NCBI RefSeq assembly: GCF_030035675.1
Contig: NC_084481.1
Location: forward strand, 45,701,092-45,765,091
Source: Rhineura floridana
Taxonomy: Eukaryota > Chordata > Lepidosauria > Squamata > Rhineuridae
DNA: 64,000 bases
Direction: 5' to 3'
Shown one piece after another: positions 12,540 to 24,129 of the stretch. Each line of letters opens with the position of its first letter. Within the stretch, counting starts at the first letter, position 1. Both the position numbers and the translations under genes were made by a program. The notes beneath the pieces are model-generated. The model was not told the DNA's origin, searched no databases, and saw only the letters and a program-made list of their open reading frames with translations.

Positions 12540-12650
12540 GTTATTTTTAATTGTATTTTATTATAGATGTGTTTGCCAACCTGGGCTCTTTTAGGAGAAA
12601 AGGTGGGATATATAATTAATTAATAAATAATAAATCAATAAAATATCAGA
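12540..12650 (+). repeat. L2/CR1-type LINE 3' tail, diverged
   Basis: GCCAACCTGGGCTCTTTTAG and GGTGGGATATATAATTAATT match the tail at 10230 with many changes, ending in a simple AATAAATAA run. Confidence 0.5.
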
Positions 12651-12734
12651 TTTTTTGAGAATTGGAATAAGTTCATAATGGATTGGAACCTGAAGGTACA
12701 AGATGCAATACTGGGTGTGATGTAAGAAATTTAT

Positions 12735-12960
12735 GTTTTGCTTTATTATTTGTTATGTGCCTTCAAGCCATGACTTATGGCGACCGTATGAATCAGCGAC
12801 CTCCAACAGCATCTGTCGTGAACCACCCTGTTCAGATCTTGTAAGTTCAGGTCTGTGGCTTCCTTTATGGAATCAATCCATCTCTTGTTTGGTCTTCCTC
12901 TTTTTCTACTCCCTTCTGTTTTTCCCAGCATTATTGTCTTTTCTAGTGAATCATGCTTTA
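12735..12960 (-). mobile_element. Bov-B LINE 3'-end fragment, minus orientation
   Basis: TTGTTATGTGCCTTCAAGCC and TTATGGCGACCGTATGAATC on the plus strand match the 3' end of the Bov-B at 6256. The reverse frame reads GSRKRGRPNKRWIDSIKEATD. This copy retains the stretch that the large copy lost near 6435. Confidence 0.85.
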
Positions 12961-15600
12961 TTATATTAAGTATTTTTCCCTGCTGGACAATGCTGATGAT
13001 ATTATTTTGTGGAAAGGGATAGCACTACTCAACATAGTTCACACACACATTTTAAAGAGAGTGTAGAGATAACCCACAATCAACTGGTAACGAGTTTGTA
13101 ATGTAAAGGGGGATCATTGATCCCTTGCAAGAGTGTTGGTACACCTGAGAAAAATGATTGCGGTTAGTTCAAGGCAATAGCATTCTTTCCTCTTGGTCCT
13201 AAACACATGTACCGATTCTGCTGTTTTCAGTGGGAGAATGCTATAGATGTTAGATTAATCTTTATTTTTTCAAATAAATCTTGAAAAAGTTTCTTGTAGC
13301 ACATTTCTTAAGATTTAGAAAATAGTGCACCACTTTGTTTACTCTAGAAATTAAATCAGAATCAACAAATATCAAACGCATAACACATTTATTCCAAATT
13401 AAATATAAACAGTAATATAATTGTAATGAGAATCTGAAAACTATACATTCTAATTCATTTCCACTTCTATAAATGTAAATGTTCCAGGTGCATTAATACT
13501 ACTGAAATCAAAGCAGTCCTGACTAGAACACTGGCACTCCAATGGTAAACATTTGCACCAGTGTCTCTGCTTGCAATGCCATCATCGTGAACCTGCTCTA
13601 GGAAAGCTATGGGTGATATCCCTTTCTCAGTATCTGTTATCACTGTGTTGGTGAAGCAACTTTTTGGAAATGAGAAAAGTACTGAAGTGATTTTACAGTA
13701 CTAGTACTTTCGAACTAAAAAACAAACAGCTATAATTCATATCCTATCTGGGAGGTAGTCATTTGCTTATTAAAATGATTCTCCTGATGTGAAACTGTTG
13801 ACATTTCTTCAGATTTAAGTGTTTACAGTGAACGCTGAAAATAGCCTATAGCACTTCATTTCAAAACACATGGAAGCAAGTCTGTTGGTTTCAGTACCAC
13901 AGCACAATAGGTACCTTAATCAGCCAAATGCAATTTAACTCAACTGGTCCACAAGACATTTTATTCCTATTGAGTGTAGATGAGTTGACTGGTGATATTT
14001 GGAACTGAAAGACACTGATTCAGCTCCTACACTGTGTTTCCCGCACATACATACGCAGAGCTTGGAAAAGTTATTTTTTTTGAACTACAACTCCCATCAG
14101 CCTCAGCCAGCATGGCCACTGGATTGGGCTGATGGGAGTTGTAGTTCAAAAAAGTAACTTTTCCAAGCTCTGCATACATGTATGATGGGTTCTCACACAG
14201 AGGGTTGTATCCGGTGGCGGCATTAGCAAGCAGAAGCACTTCTGCTCATACAACCTACTGCAGACCTCTGCACCGTATCCGTTGTTCTGGAGTATCCACC
14301 AACCTGCAGAAGGCTGCAGGTTGTAGGGAGAATTGGTGGAAATTGGGCATCTAGCCTTGAACTTGTTAATTCCTCCTTTGGATACAACCATACTGTTCGA
14401 AACAGAGGTAGTCAGGATATCCCCCAAGAAACATCATCTAATAAAGTTTTAAACCTCTAAGCCTTGTGAAACTGTTTGTATACTTTTGAGCAGAAAAGCC
14501 TCCTGATTTTTGAAATATGTATATAACTGCAGATAAATTATGAGATAATGCATTGATATATCATGTGCTTCCTGAGCAAAAATTAGGCTAGAATTTGATA
14601 CTTAAGATCATTTTGGAGGCTGCAAGGCAGTGTAGAACCCCTCCACTGATACATCTCTTAAGATACATCCCAGATTATTATGTATTTGGAATAACAGATA
14701 AATTCTTTTTTATACTTGGTTCGTATGTAACACTAAGCCATCTATGACTTAAAGTGAACAATCAAGCATACTGCTGCGCATTTAGAAAATTATGGCTACC
14801 AAGCTTGTCACCCTCCTGTTGCTGCCATGCTACCAAGAGCTAAGCCATGGTTAGTATTATGTACAAACCCAGCCTCATGGTTTGCCTTGCTCAAAATGAA
14901 CCATGACCTGTAAATAGGGTTGGCTTACTGCTCATGTTTTGTCTGGGAAAGACAAACTGTGAGATTGGGTTCACATGTAACACTAAACCAAACCATGGCA
15001 TAACACTCAGTAACATGGCAGCAGAACCAGGGGAGGAACAAAGTGGCCATGACTTTCTAAATGTGCATCACCACATCTGCTTATTCACATTAAGCCATAG
15101 TTTGGTTTAGGATTATGTGCAGACTGAATCTTAGTGGTGCTACATAAGAAAAGGTTACAACATAAGCAACTAGTTACCTTCAGTGACCTAGATCACAAAT
15201 TTGATTTTAAAGTCATTTTAGATGTCATTCTGAAACATAAACATGATTTACAAAGTAATTTACAAATATGAAAAAATATATATTTAGTCTAAAATTTATT
15301 TGAAAACCACTACATTGTTCAAATTTATAGTGCATCAGGTATGCAATTATATAAGTACAATATAGCAGGGATTTCTGCCTAATCCAAACCAAGAATGTGC
15401 CACTGCCTAACATTCTACGGCCCTAAAATTAGGCAATGCTCAATTTTTCACATCTATATTTTACTGTAATGCTTTATACTGATTATACACAGCTGCTACC
15501 CAAGAGTAACATAAAATTCAAAATGTACTACAGATTTATTAAGACAAAAAATATTCAGCAGTCATATATGTCTGTTGGGGGGGGGGAAAGTCCAAAAGCA
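12961..15600. other. gene-free interval
   Basis: AT-rich sequence without supported exons. The one clear structure is the long hairpin at 14055-14173. Confidence 0.4.
14055..14173. mobile_element. near-perfect hairpin MITE (hAT-like)
   Basis: GCAGAGCTTGGAAAAGTTA at the left is mirrored by TAACTTTTCCAAGCTCTGC at the right. The inverted arms run about 50 bp and include TTGAACTACAACTCCCATCA. The loop is only about 15-20 bases. CAG-type ends and size suggest a non-autonomous hAT element. The high arm identity suggests it is young or kept alike by its structure. Confidence 0.75.
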
Positions 15601-15616
15601 ACAGTAGCATAATAAC

Positions 15617-15622
15617 TTTATT
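15617..15622 (-). terminator. candidate polyadenylation signal of KLHL23
   Basis: TTTATT on the plus strand is AATAAA on the minus strand, about 690 bp after the KLHL23 stop. Other TTTATT hexamers lie nearby (for example about 15535), so the choice is uncertain. Confidence 0.3.
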
Positions 15623-15841
15623 AGAACCAAATAAAAATGTCACAAAATAGCGACCAAACTATTGAATTCACCCAAACCCTTACTGAGGCTTGATGTTGAG
15701 CAAAACAACTTTTCAAACCCCAAGGGCCAAGTGGGAAAGAGAAAAAATATGTTGCTGGGCATGATGAAAAAGTCCAAGTCTGCAGTTTGCTGTGATCTTG
15801 AGATACAATGGAGATGTTATGCCAAGGATGCAAAACTTATC

Positions 15842-15954
15842 CCTCCCACCAGATGCTGTGGGACTGTAGCTCCTATCATCCATAAGCATTGGTCATGCTG
15901 GGACTGATGAGAATTGTCTAACAATATCTGGCGGATCACAGGTTCCGCATCACT
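15842..15954. mobile_element. hAT-like hairpin repeat
   Basis: Diverged relative of the element at 510. CTGTAGCTCCTATCATCC is matched by TGATGAGAATTGTC, and the right end is TCACAGGTTCCGCATCACTG. It lies in the probable KLHL23 3' UTR. Confidence 0.5.
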
Positions 15955-16307
15955 GTTTAACATGGACCTTAAGACAGAGTTTGGTGCAAAAAGATATTGG
16001 CTTGCACAAAAAAAGCATTGTCTGTTCTCCCTTTAGAAATATAAAACCCTAAAACCAGTAGTTGTTCAGATCTGGCTACAATAGTAATCAGAACACTCAG
16101 TCCCTTGAAAGGCAGAGAAAGAAACTGTAGTCCTTGTATTAGCAAAGTAGGATCTTAACTGTAGTTGATGCATGAAGTTTAGAGTGATTGAAGGGCATGT
16201 TTCTTCCATAGATGAAGTCCCATAGTTAGGTGACAGATCACCTTCCTCTAGCTCTAGGCTCCCCTATATTATTAGTTTCTTGTCCCATAAGTAGTATTTC
16301 CTTCCTC

Positions 16308-16618
16308 TTACACATTGTGTACACAGACAGAGCCATGTGAGCGCATAGCACTGGGAAGATTGCCCACAATTTCCCATGTATTGCATTCCGGATCATATTT
16401 TTCAATGTTCTGCAAATATGACCCTTTGGAAGAGGAGTAGCCTCCTGTCACATAGATGCATCCATTCATGACGACTGCACCACACTCCATCCTTCTTTCT
16501 ATCATGTCAGCCTTCTGTTTCCACACATTTCGCTCTGGATCATAGCAATTGGTGATTGTAGTTTGTCCACCCACAAGATACAACTTGTTTTCCAGTGCAA
16601 TAGAACACAATCCATATT
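16308..16618 (-). CDS. KLHL23: KLHL23 coding exon 3 with stop
   Basis: The acceptor CTGTAG ends at 16619. The exon starts AATATGG and encodes EYGLCSIALENKLYLVGG through SHGSVCVHNV, then stop. It holds the last Kelch repeats. Confidence 0.95.
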
Positions 16619-19383
16619 CTACAGGTAAAACAGTTAGTACTAAAAACACTGAATAACCATTTGAAAGAAAAAGGAAAAAAGCAGATCTGCCAAGTGGTAG
16701 AAATGCAACAGGACAAGAGATTGTGGGTCATAATACAAAAGGCACTGAAATAATTGGAACAAGCAGCAACCACAAGAAAGGAGAGCATCAGGGTTGTGGC
16801 AGTTACCCAATAATGCCAGACAATGCCCTGATGCCAGCATTGAGTACTGCTTGCTGGCCATGAACTTTTGGATGATAAAATGGAAATGGACTGCCTTCAA
16901 GTCGATCTCAACTTATGGCAACCCTATGAATAGGGTTTTCATGGTAAGCAGTACTCAGAGGGGGGTTACCATTGCCTTCCTCTGAGGCTGAGAGGCAGTA
17001 ACTGGCCCAAGGTCACCCATGGCTGTGTGGGGATTCGAACCCTGGTCTCCCAGGTTGTAGTCCAACACTCTAAGCACTACGCCACACTGGCTCTCTTTTG
17101 AATGATAATGTGGACGCAAATCAGAGCAGTTTCAAAGAGTTTTGATGGAAGAAAAACAAGACAAATTGCTGATTTTGGTTTGTGATTATTCAAACTGTTG
17201 AATAAAGCTTACCTGGATATGGACTGGTGGTGATTACACTCCATTCATTAATATTAGAGTGATAACTTTGAACTTTGTCATAAGTGCAGCTTCCTCGATA
17301 ACCATAGTGACCTCCAGTGACATAGATGACTTCATTCAAGACACAGGCTGTGGCATTTCCAACCCCTGCTTAATAAAACTGATGTTGTTAAAAAGCTTTT
17401 TTTTAAAGCTGAATAATATTCACCATCAGGGGAGTAAAACAACTAATGTACAACTGATAGTATACCTAATATAAATACAAAACGACATTCAGGATGCTGA
17501 ATAAATTCATAATAAATTATACACTAAAATCTTTTTCTAATGTATGTTGAGATTTTTCACTATTTGCATAATGTCTTCATTTGAGCATACAGCTGTTTTT
17601 CAGTGCTTGAAAAGAAACACGGCAGGTGTGGCAATATCTTTTTCTGATAAACTCAGTAAGAATGCACAAGTTTGTAATTGTTTCTTTTTGTTCTGTTTTT
17701 TGAGGCATACAACACAAGGACTGCTAATGATTTCTCACTCTCAGAAGACTCTTCAGTCCCTGGAAGAGTCTAACATACCAAATATTTAAAGAAATGTTTT
17801 ACTATCTGTTCATGATTCATTATCAGTAAGTTCCATGAATGCACTTTTATTGAAACAGCTTAAGCAACAAAAGTTAAGTGTTCAATCCTAACCACCATTG
17901 TAGTAATTAAACTTAAATCTAAGTGAAAAATACAACTGACAGTAATGTTTCTTCACACAAGAAATTGCATCTCATAGATTTATTTTCATGAGCAGAAGAC
18001 TTACGCTATGATTAGACTGTCTTTTAAAGCCTGAACAAAAATAAATTGTGCACAATAAGAAGGGCGGCGGGGGAGGGGGGGAGGAAATCAATGTACTGTC
18101 AATAGAATATTCACTGACATTTTAAAAGGCATGAGCAAAAACCCCCAATACCATGCAATATGTCACATACCTTTAATCATGTTTGCAATAGGGACCCATT
18201 TCTTTTTTAAGGGATCGTAGAATTCTGCTTCTTCAGCTGGAGCCCCTTTTCTATAACCTCCTAAAGCATAGATGCAACCACTCAAGGTAACTGCACAATG
18301 GTAGTACCTTGCATTCAGCATAGGGCAACCTTCAGTCCATTCATCATCTTCATAGTTGTATATCCACATTATATCAAGGGCTTCTATATTGTCAGTTCTA
18401 TAGCCCCCTGTCACATAAATGTTGGGTCCCAGACTAGTGACTGCATAACTTTCCCTTGCATGGTCTGGCATATCTGCTCCCTGGAGCCAAGCATAATTTA
18501 CTGGATCCCAAACATGCACCTCAGATAAAGGATGCCAGTAATATCCTCCAATCATGTACATAACAGCTGTAGACCTTGTAGAAACTGCTTTTGGGATGCG
18601 GCTCAGTACACTGTGTATTAGAAACCGGATCTTATTTTCCTTTAACTGGCATTTCTTGTACAAGCTTAAAGCTGACCTCAAATACATTTCATCTAAATCT
18701 GTTTCAAGACAGCTCAGCAGATCATAAATGTGTTCCATTCGTTTGTCCACATCATAGGCTATCCACTTAACAATGGGCTCTACTGCTGCATCCACTTTCC
18801 AAATGCTGAGATTCTTTCTGGAGAGAATAAACTGGAGTTTCCCACTACTGATTTCCAGAAATTCTTCCTGCCTCCACACTTCATCAAATCTAGATAATAA
18901 TATCCTTCTAGATTCCTTCTCTAGCTCTGAACAGACATGGTATTCTGCAAAGGAGTGCATCCCTAGGCAATTGTCAATGTCCAAGTGCCTTATCAGAAAC
19001 TGCTCACAAGCTTTTTTTACAGAGGTATACTGGAGGAGGTCTGCAGCTTGAAGAAGGCTTTGAACATTTCTCTTTGTTATATGGATCTCTGATGTGTATG
19101 CATAAATCACCAGGGATTCCAGTATTATAGGACTGAGTCCAGAAAGTTTGACCTGGTTCTTAGACTTTTCTTTCATGTCAGAGGTGAACATGGCCTTGAA
19201 ATAGCTGCTGCAAGCAGCTAACACAGCTTTATGGCAATGGAAAGTCACACCTGATGTACACTGAAGGGTAATATCAGTGAATAAACCTTCAAGGTAGAAT
19301 GTTCTGAATGCATCCAAGAACACCACAGGATGAGAGCTGTCTTTGTATATATAGGTATATTCCTTCTGCTCTGCCAATGCCAT
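16308..19383 (-). CDS. KLHL23: KLHL23, BTB-BACK-Kelch protein, three coding exons
   Basis: KLHL23 belongs to the BTB-Kelch family, whose members usually serve as substrate adaptors for CUL3 ubiquitin ligases; its own substrates are not known to me. Coding exons are 19383-18171, 17365-17213 and 16618-16308. They join in phase (1213+153+311 nt) to 558 residues plus stop, the length I recall for human KLHL23. The BTB domain covers about residues 36-130 (TDITLQC, FHCHKAVLAACSSYFKAMF). BACK covers about 137-240 (SFAEYHVCSELEKESRRIL). Kelch repeats run from about 273 to the end (MYMIGGYYWHPLSEVHVWDP, IYVTGGYRTDN, IYALGGYRKG, LYLVGGQTTI, IYVTGGYSSS). The ATG at 19383 matches the family start. It lies downstream of and in the same direction as PHOSPHO2. 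The assignment is near certain. Confidence 0.97.
16879..17095 (-). mobile_element. tRNA-derived SINE with Bov-B-type tail, in KLHL23 intron
   Basis: Same structure as 3216-3440. The sense strand has GAGAGCCAGTGTGGCGTAGT as head, GGTTCGAATCCCC as B box, and CATAGGGTTGCCATAAGTTG near the 3' end. It lies in the intron between KLHL23 coding exons 2 and 3, in the same orientation as the gene. Confidence 0.88.
17213..17365 (-). CDS. KLHL23: KLHL23 coding exon 2
   Basis: The acceptor AAGCAG ends at 17366 and the exon ends CCAG before GTAAGC at 17212. It encodes GVGNATACVLNEVIYVTGGH and the rest of one Kelch repeat. The frame closes exactly at both junctions. Confidence 0.93.
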
Positions 19384-19385
19384 CA
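18171..19385 (-). CDS. KLHL23: KLHL23 coding exon 1 (BTB, BACK, first Kelch repeats)
   Basis: The acceptor is TTATTGCAG ending at 19386, so the exon begins at 19385, just two bases before the ATG (19383-19381). It ends AAAG at 18171 before donor GTATGT, leaving phase 1. It encodes residues 1-404. The 5' UTR must come from an upstream exon. Confidence 0.95.
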
Positions 19386-19386
19386 C

Positions 19387-21100
19387 TGCAATAAAATGTC
19401 AGAAATGGTAAGGCAACATAATTTGTAAAGCCTGCTTCTACGCATGCCAGCTCAAGTAAGTTCTACTAAGTTCATATATGCACATTCTCAGATAAGTGCA
19501 TATATGATAGAAGATTCTCTTTTTAAAACCATTTTAAAAAGAAAATTCAGTTAAAAAATAACATTCTTGAAAATTCGTCATTCAAGATAAATAAAAATAT
19601 CAGGCAAACAGGAAAGGGAAAAGACATAAGAAAAGGTATTCCCTTTTAAATAGTAATCCAATAACCTAACAAGAGAAGAAAAGAACTCTTCTCCCCTCCT
19701 TGTGAGAATATTTCATACAGGAAATGCATAACAAAATCATTCTAGGAGTGTCAGCCATCTTAATATGCCACCCTGGGCTCCTACTGGGAGGAAGGGCAGG
19801 ATATAAATCTAATAATTGATTGATTGATTAAATACTATCTTATGGATGTAGGATAAATTTAGGAATCCTGGTATATTCCAAGAAAAGGAATCAAACTTGT
19901 AAGAAATCAGCCATCTGCTACCCCACTATTAGAATGTGGTAGACTTACCAGCCCAATGTTTTATTGAAGGAAAAGCTACTGTCTTCTAATGTGCAACTAT
20001 CAATCATTTGAACATAATTAAAAGACATAAAACTCAGCATTCATGAGTGGCACATTGCACCTTTTCATCAATATTAAGTAAACACAACCAAGAATTCTTA
20101 GAATCCCAGGTGTCAACTCTCATACTAATTTTAATTAGAATATCATCCCAGAAGTCCGAACCCTTGCACATACCCTTGTTCCCACAACCTTTCCAGCAAT
20201 GTCAAGATCTGGTCCCTGCGATATGTCAGAAAGGGCCATGTCTTGCATGAGGTATAAATAAGTAAATGAAGTGTAAATAAGTAAATGTGTATTTATGGCA
20301 GACTAGTGTCACAATCTGCTATATCGAATTCCAGTATAAATTGGCTTATTTAGATGTCATCTCCAGGCCTTGTCATATTTTAGATAAAGATCTATACCCA
20401 CCTGAAGGCAGAGGTGGTATATTACTGATATAAGGCTAATACCCTAGACAGAAAGTGCTTTAGGAAAATAAACTTTAAAATAGTTATTTCTCTGGAAAAT
20501 CACCTTTAAGGCCCTCCTGACTCAACTAAAGTTGTATTTGCAAGTGCTAGAACCAGTCATCCTGGTCCCATTACCTCTGGAAAGCAATCAGCTATCCATA
20601 TAATTTGACTTTCATCACTCTGATCAAGTAAATTCCTGTAATCTCCCAAATCCTTCACAAGTTCCTCCTCCTTACCTTACCACTCCCATCTCTCCCTTAT
20701 ATCTTGACACACAATTGCCTGTGACCTTCATTTGTCCAGCTCCACCACCCTCATGCACATGTCTGCATCCAAACTTTTATTTTTAGTCAATTAAATTATT
20801 AATTCAATTAAATTCTTTAAAAAACCACAAAGTAGGTTCAGGCACTCACCAAGGTGGTATCCTGTTTGTTTTTAACTATGTAACAGCACTGACCTCAGAC
20901 CAATCTCTATTTTTTTTTTGAAAAGACATATAACATACTTATATAACAATATATGTCTAGACCAGAGTCTAGACCAGTAAAACAATTAAAAATTTAACAG
21001 TATTTTGATTTCACAGTTTTTGGTAATTTGTAATCAGCTCAAAAAACAGCCAGTAGCACGAAAAATACATTGTATAAAAGATTAATCAATGCTGCATTCT
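19387..21100. other. KLHL23 5' intron or flank, no exon seen
   Basis: AT-rich, unclassified, apart from an L2-type tail at 19760-19835 (CCACCCTGGGCTCCTACTGG). It probably belongs to the intron between a noncoding first exon and the first coding exon. Confidence 0.45.
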
Positions 21101-21109
21101 TTTAGTACT

Positions 21110-21400
21110 CTTATCAAGGAGTAAAACCCATTTAACTCAGTATGGCTAACTTCTGAGTAGATATTATACTGCTAGTAGGAAGTAAGGCTGTAATACATTA
21201 CATGTCTACTCAGAAGTAAGCTCCATTGAGTTCAATGGATCTTACTCCCAGAAAAGTGTGTATTGGACTGCAGCCTAAGTCCTATTTAATGTAGTGGGTC
21301 TTACAACACAATTTTAATCATGTCTAGTCAGAAAAAAGTCCTATTGAATTCAATGGGGCTTACTCCCAGGTAAGTGGGGTTAAGGACCACAACCTTACTT
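21110..21400. repeat. cluster of squamate palindromic repeats
   Basis: Three or so copies of a repeat built on a self-complementary core (CCATTGAGTTCAATGG) flanked by CTACTCAGAAGTAAGC and CTTACTCCC-type arms. The motif recurs near 33640, 34445, 36620, 40375, 60010 and 61912. The palindromic form suggests a short DNA transposon. Confidence 0.6.
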
Positions 21401-21879
21401 CCAAGCAAACATACTTAGGATCAGGTAACATATCACTAATATACAAACAGAGCATAAGTCTGGTGCTCTGGGTGAACAGCAGAGCAAAATTTGTACTCTT
21501 ACTATTCATGTTTTCAAATGTAGTATGCGGCCACCAGTTTCTCAGGTAGAGGGAGCAGGTCAAAATAATAAAATCAGAACAAATTCGATAAATAGAAAAA
21601 TCGTGGTGGCGTTTGTTCTGTACACATCTGTGGGGGGCGTTGTGATCTGGAAAAATAAAAAGCCATTGTTATTGGCAGCGACGAGGCTTTGGAGGGAAGG
21701 TCAACTTTTAAAAGGATGATATAAACGTATAAATGAGTAACTGGAGGTCTGGGACCAATTCTTAGTAGTGGTTACCAGGTGTATAAACAAAACGTGACAC
21801 AAGCATAATCCAATCGAGTCATCTCCCCGACGGACTGCCAAGAAACCCTTCCCATATTCATCATTAGTGGCAGACACCC

Positions 21880-22900
21880 CCAATTCGGTAAAGACCCACC
21901 TGCTCTCCAAACAGGTTGACAGGTAGGCTCAGACCTTTTGCTCGACCAAGGAGGGAAGGCAGGTCAGCTTTCAAAAAATGAAAACAAAGGAAGGGGTGGG
22001 AAGGAGAGGAGGAGGACGTCCCCGGCAATAAAAGGCAATTGCGAGGAAAGCCCCCAACCGCACATATATTTGCATCAGGCTAGGATTGGTGGTGAGGCAT
22101 TGTGGGAACGCCTTCCCAGCTGTTCCACGTGGAGCCAGCCAGCTCCCCGCATTTTGTCCCCCTGCCTTCCCCCGAGAATTGCGGCTGTTCTGTGACGGAC
22201 CCGGTAACAACGGGGCACTCAGCCAGTCAAGACAAGGAACTGGAAAGCCCCTTTTCAGCTCAGCCTCCTGCTTCGTCCTAGCCCACGCGCCTCACACAAC
22301 GGTCGACGAGACCGACGCCGACAACCCGGGAGAGGCCAAGGGGCTGCCTCGCGGCGTTGGCAGCAGGTTGCAAACTTCGCCTGACCTTTTAAGCCTCACC
22401 GCGCGCCCGCCTGCCCACGTTGTTTCTCGCCGCTCGCTAGCTGCCGGGCGACCAATTCTAATCCTCCTGAGTGTGTGTGTGAGAGCGAGCGAGAGAGACG
22501 CGACCGAGAGCAATGAGGGCAGTTCTTGCATTTGCCGCTGCTCTTTCTTTCCAAAAGGGAGGGGAGTAAAGTCTAAGCCCTGTGCCTTCCTCTGGCTCCT
22601 GGCAGCCCCTTTGACCATCTTTGGAAAGAGGCACGGCTCCTCTTTGCTGCTTGCCAGCTGTAAGCTGCTATTTAGGAAGAGCAGATGGAGCCGGGCGAGA
22701 CAACAGCACCTCCTATTTTGGTGTCTCAGCTAGCTGCCCTCTCCGCCCAACAAGGTCATCACAAGCTACGGGCTGTTCAGCCTTCCCTCCACAGCGAAGC
22801 GCCCCCCTGCCGCTCCCAGGAGGCGAAAGGGAGCCTTCCCTTTTCTAGCTTCGGCCTCAGAATGACTCGCTGACTTGCGGGTGGTTAATAAGGACTAGCT
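21880..22900 (-). promoter_or_regulatory. CpG-rich island, probable KLHL23 promoter and first exon
   Basis: CpG density is high at about 22100-22860 (CCCACGCGCC, GGTCGACGAGACCGACGCCG, CCGCGCGCCCGCC). It lies upstream of KLHL23 on its strand. A donor-like GCAG|GTGGGT sits at 21900/21899 on the minus strand and could end a noncoding first exon. The frames of up to 215 codons through it show no protein-like signal and follow from GC content. Confidence 0.5.
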
Positions 22901-22994
22901 AGCTAGAGGGTGCCTGGGCACAGCGGCGACGTTGCTTTTCCCGACCCAAACATCCAGAACACCGTCAGTCGCGCACAAGCGAAGTTTAGGGATA

Positions 22995-23170
22995 CACAAG
23001 ATAGGGCAGGTGTGAGGAACTTTTTCAGCTGGAGGCCCGCATTTCCTTCTGAGGACTCTTCCAGGGGCCACAAATCAGTGGGGGGCCAATCCAGAGGCAA
23101 AAGTGGGCGGAGCAATGAATGTAAATTCTACCTTTGTACTGTAGGTTGGTTTCTACGCACACCCCTCTCT
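22995..23170 (+). mobile_element. hAT-like element fragment
   Basis: CAGGTGTGAGGAACTTTTTC, GGAGGCCCGCATTTCCTTCT and GTGGGCGGAGCAATGAATGT follow the order of a common reptile hAT-type repeat whose end reads CAGGGGTGAGGAAC. Confidence 0.55.
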
Positions 23171-23365
23171 AGGCTCCGTCCAAGCAAGCAAATCCTCAAC
23201 ACGAGAATTAGGAGGGCAATCTGGTTTGGGCGTGCAGAAACAGATACCTCTTGGTCAATGCTGCAAGATGTCAGCAGGATTCGAGCTTGCTTGGAAGTCT
23301 ACCCTGAAATCCCTTCCTCAGACATCAAATACCTACGGATTTTGATTGTAGTGCTGAGGGAGGAG

Positions 23366-24112
23366 TGTGACGCCCTTCCCTGGCTCTCCCTGTCAGGTTC
23401 CTACCTGCGCGTGGGTACTGCCTGTCACTAGGCACCACCAGGGACTCCACCAGTCCGGACTGTCCTTTTTTATTGTTTCTCTCCCCGCTCTAGCACAGAT
23501 CTCAACAGATCCCCCTGCTAGGCAACCACCAGTCACGTCCTAATACTAGTATTCCCAGAGACTCTGAATACTGGTATTGTTATTCTCTTCACCGCTGCCA
23601 CCATTTGTTACAGTTCCCCTTCAGCCTTGGTCATTACCTTACCCTCCCTTCTGGTCTGTGAAACCCCAGCCAAGGATCAGGCCTTTGGTAAACCAAATTA
23701 AGTATTTATTAAAGATAACAAAGCTAACAAGATTAACAAGATTTCTTCTTAAGGCACATAAGCATATGGTTTTACTCAATACTAATCCGAACTCCACCCC
23801 CCTCCTTCTCCACTCTCTCCTGGCAAACAACTCTCTAAACCCCACCAAGCAACCCACTCAGTTTCACCTCATCCACCCCCTAGATTCCACTCTCACTCTT
23901 CCTTTTATACGTTCAGCCATTTTAAACACTCAGCCAATCATCTAGCATTCTACTGCCCATTCACTCCCCCTCCTCTTTCACTCCACTTACCATGTATACA
24001 TTAATATAGGAACATCACAAGGAGCACTCTGCACATGCTCAACAAACTCTATTACTTCCCATTTTCTGTCTGGCAATCCTCATCTCTACAGGGCTAAATG
24101 TATGCTGTAACA
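23366..24112 (-). mobile_element. solo LTR of an LTR retroelement (fossil), minus orientation
   Basis: On the minus strand the segment starts TGTTACAGCATAC and ends GGGCGTCACA, giving TG...CA ends. A TATA-like GTATAAAAGG lies at about 23910-23901 and an AATAAA at 23710-23705, in the order expected for U3-R-U5. No internal coding region adjoins it, so it is a solo LTR of about 747 bp. The family was not identified. Flanking bases show no clear duplication, which lowers certainty about the exact ends. It appears old to middle-aged. Confidence 0.55.
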
Positions 24113-24129
24113 GTATCCCAGCATGCCAT

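Larger units (their letters stand above)
9791..12734. other. gene-free interval with LINE tails
   Basis: No exon with splice signals was found. Recognisable parts are an L2-like tail at 10230-10370 (CCGCCCTGGGCTCCTGCTGG followed by AGGAAGGGCAGGATAT) and another at 12540-12650. The rest is AT-rich and unclassified. Confidence 0.45.

Noticed and set aside
15662-15907. 81-codon plus-strand frame
   Set aside because: It lies in the probable KLHL23 3' UTR, partly in a hAT-like repeat, and has no splice support.
22086-22733. 215-codon plus-strand frame
   Set aside because: It lies in the probable KLHL23 promoter island and has no recognisable motif; GC content explains it.
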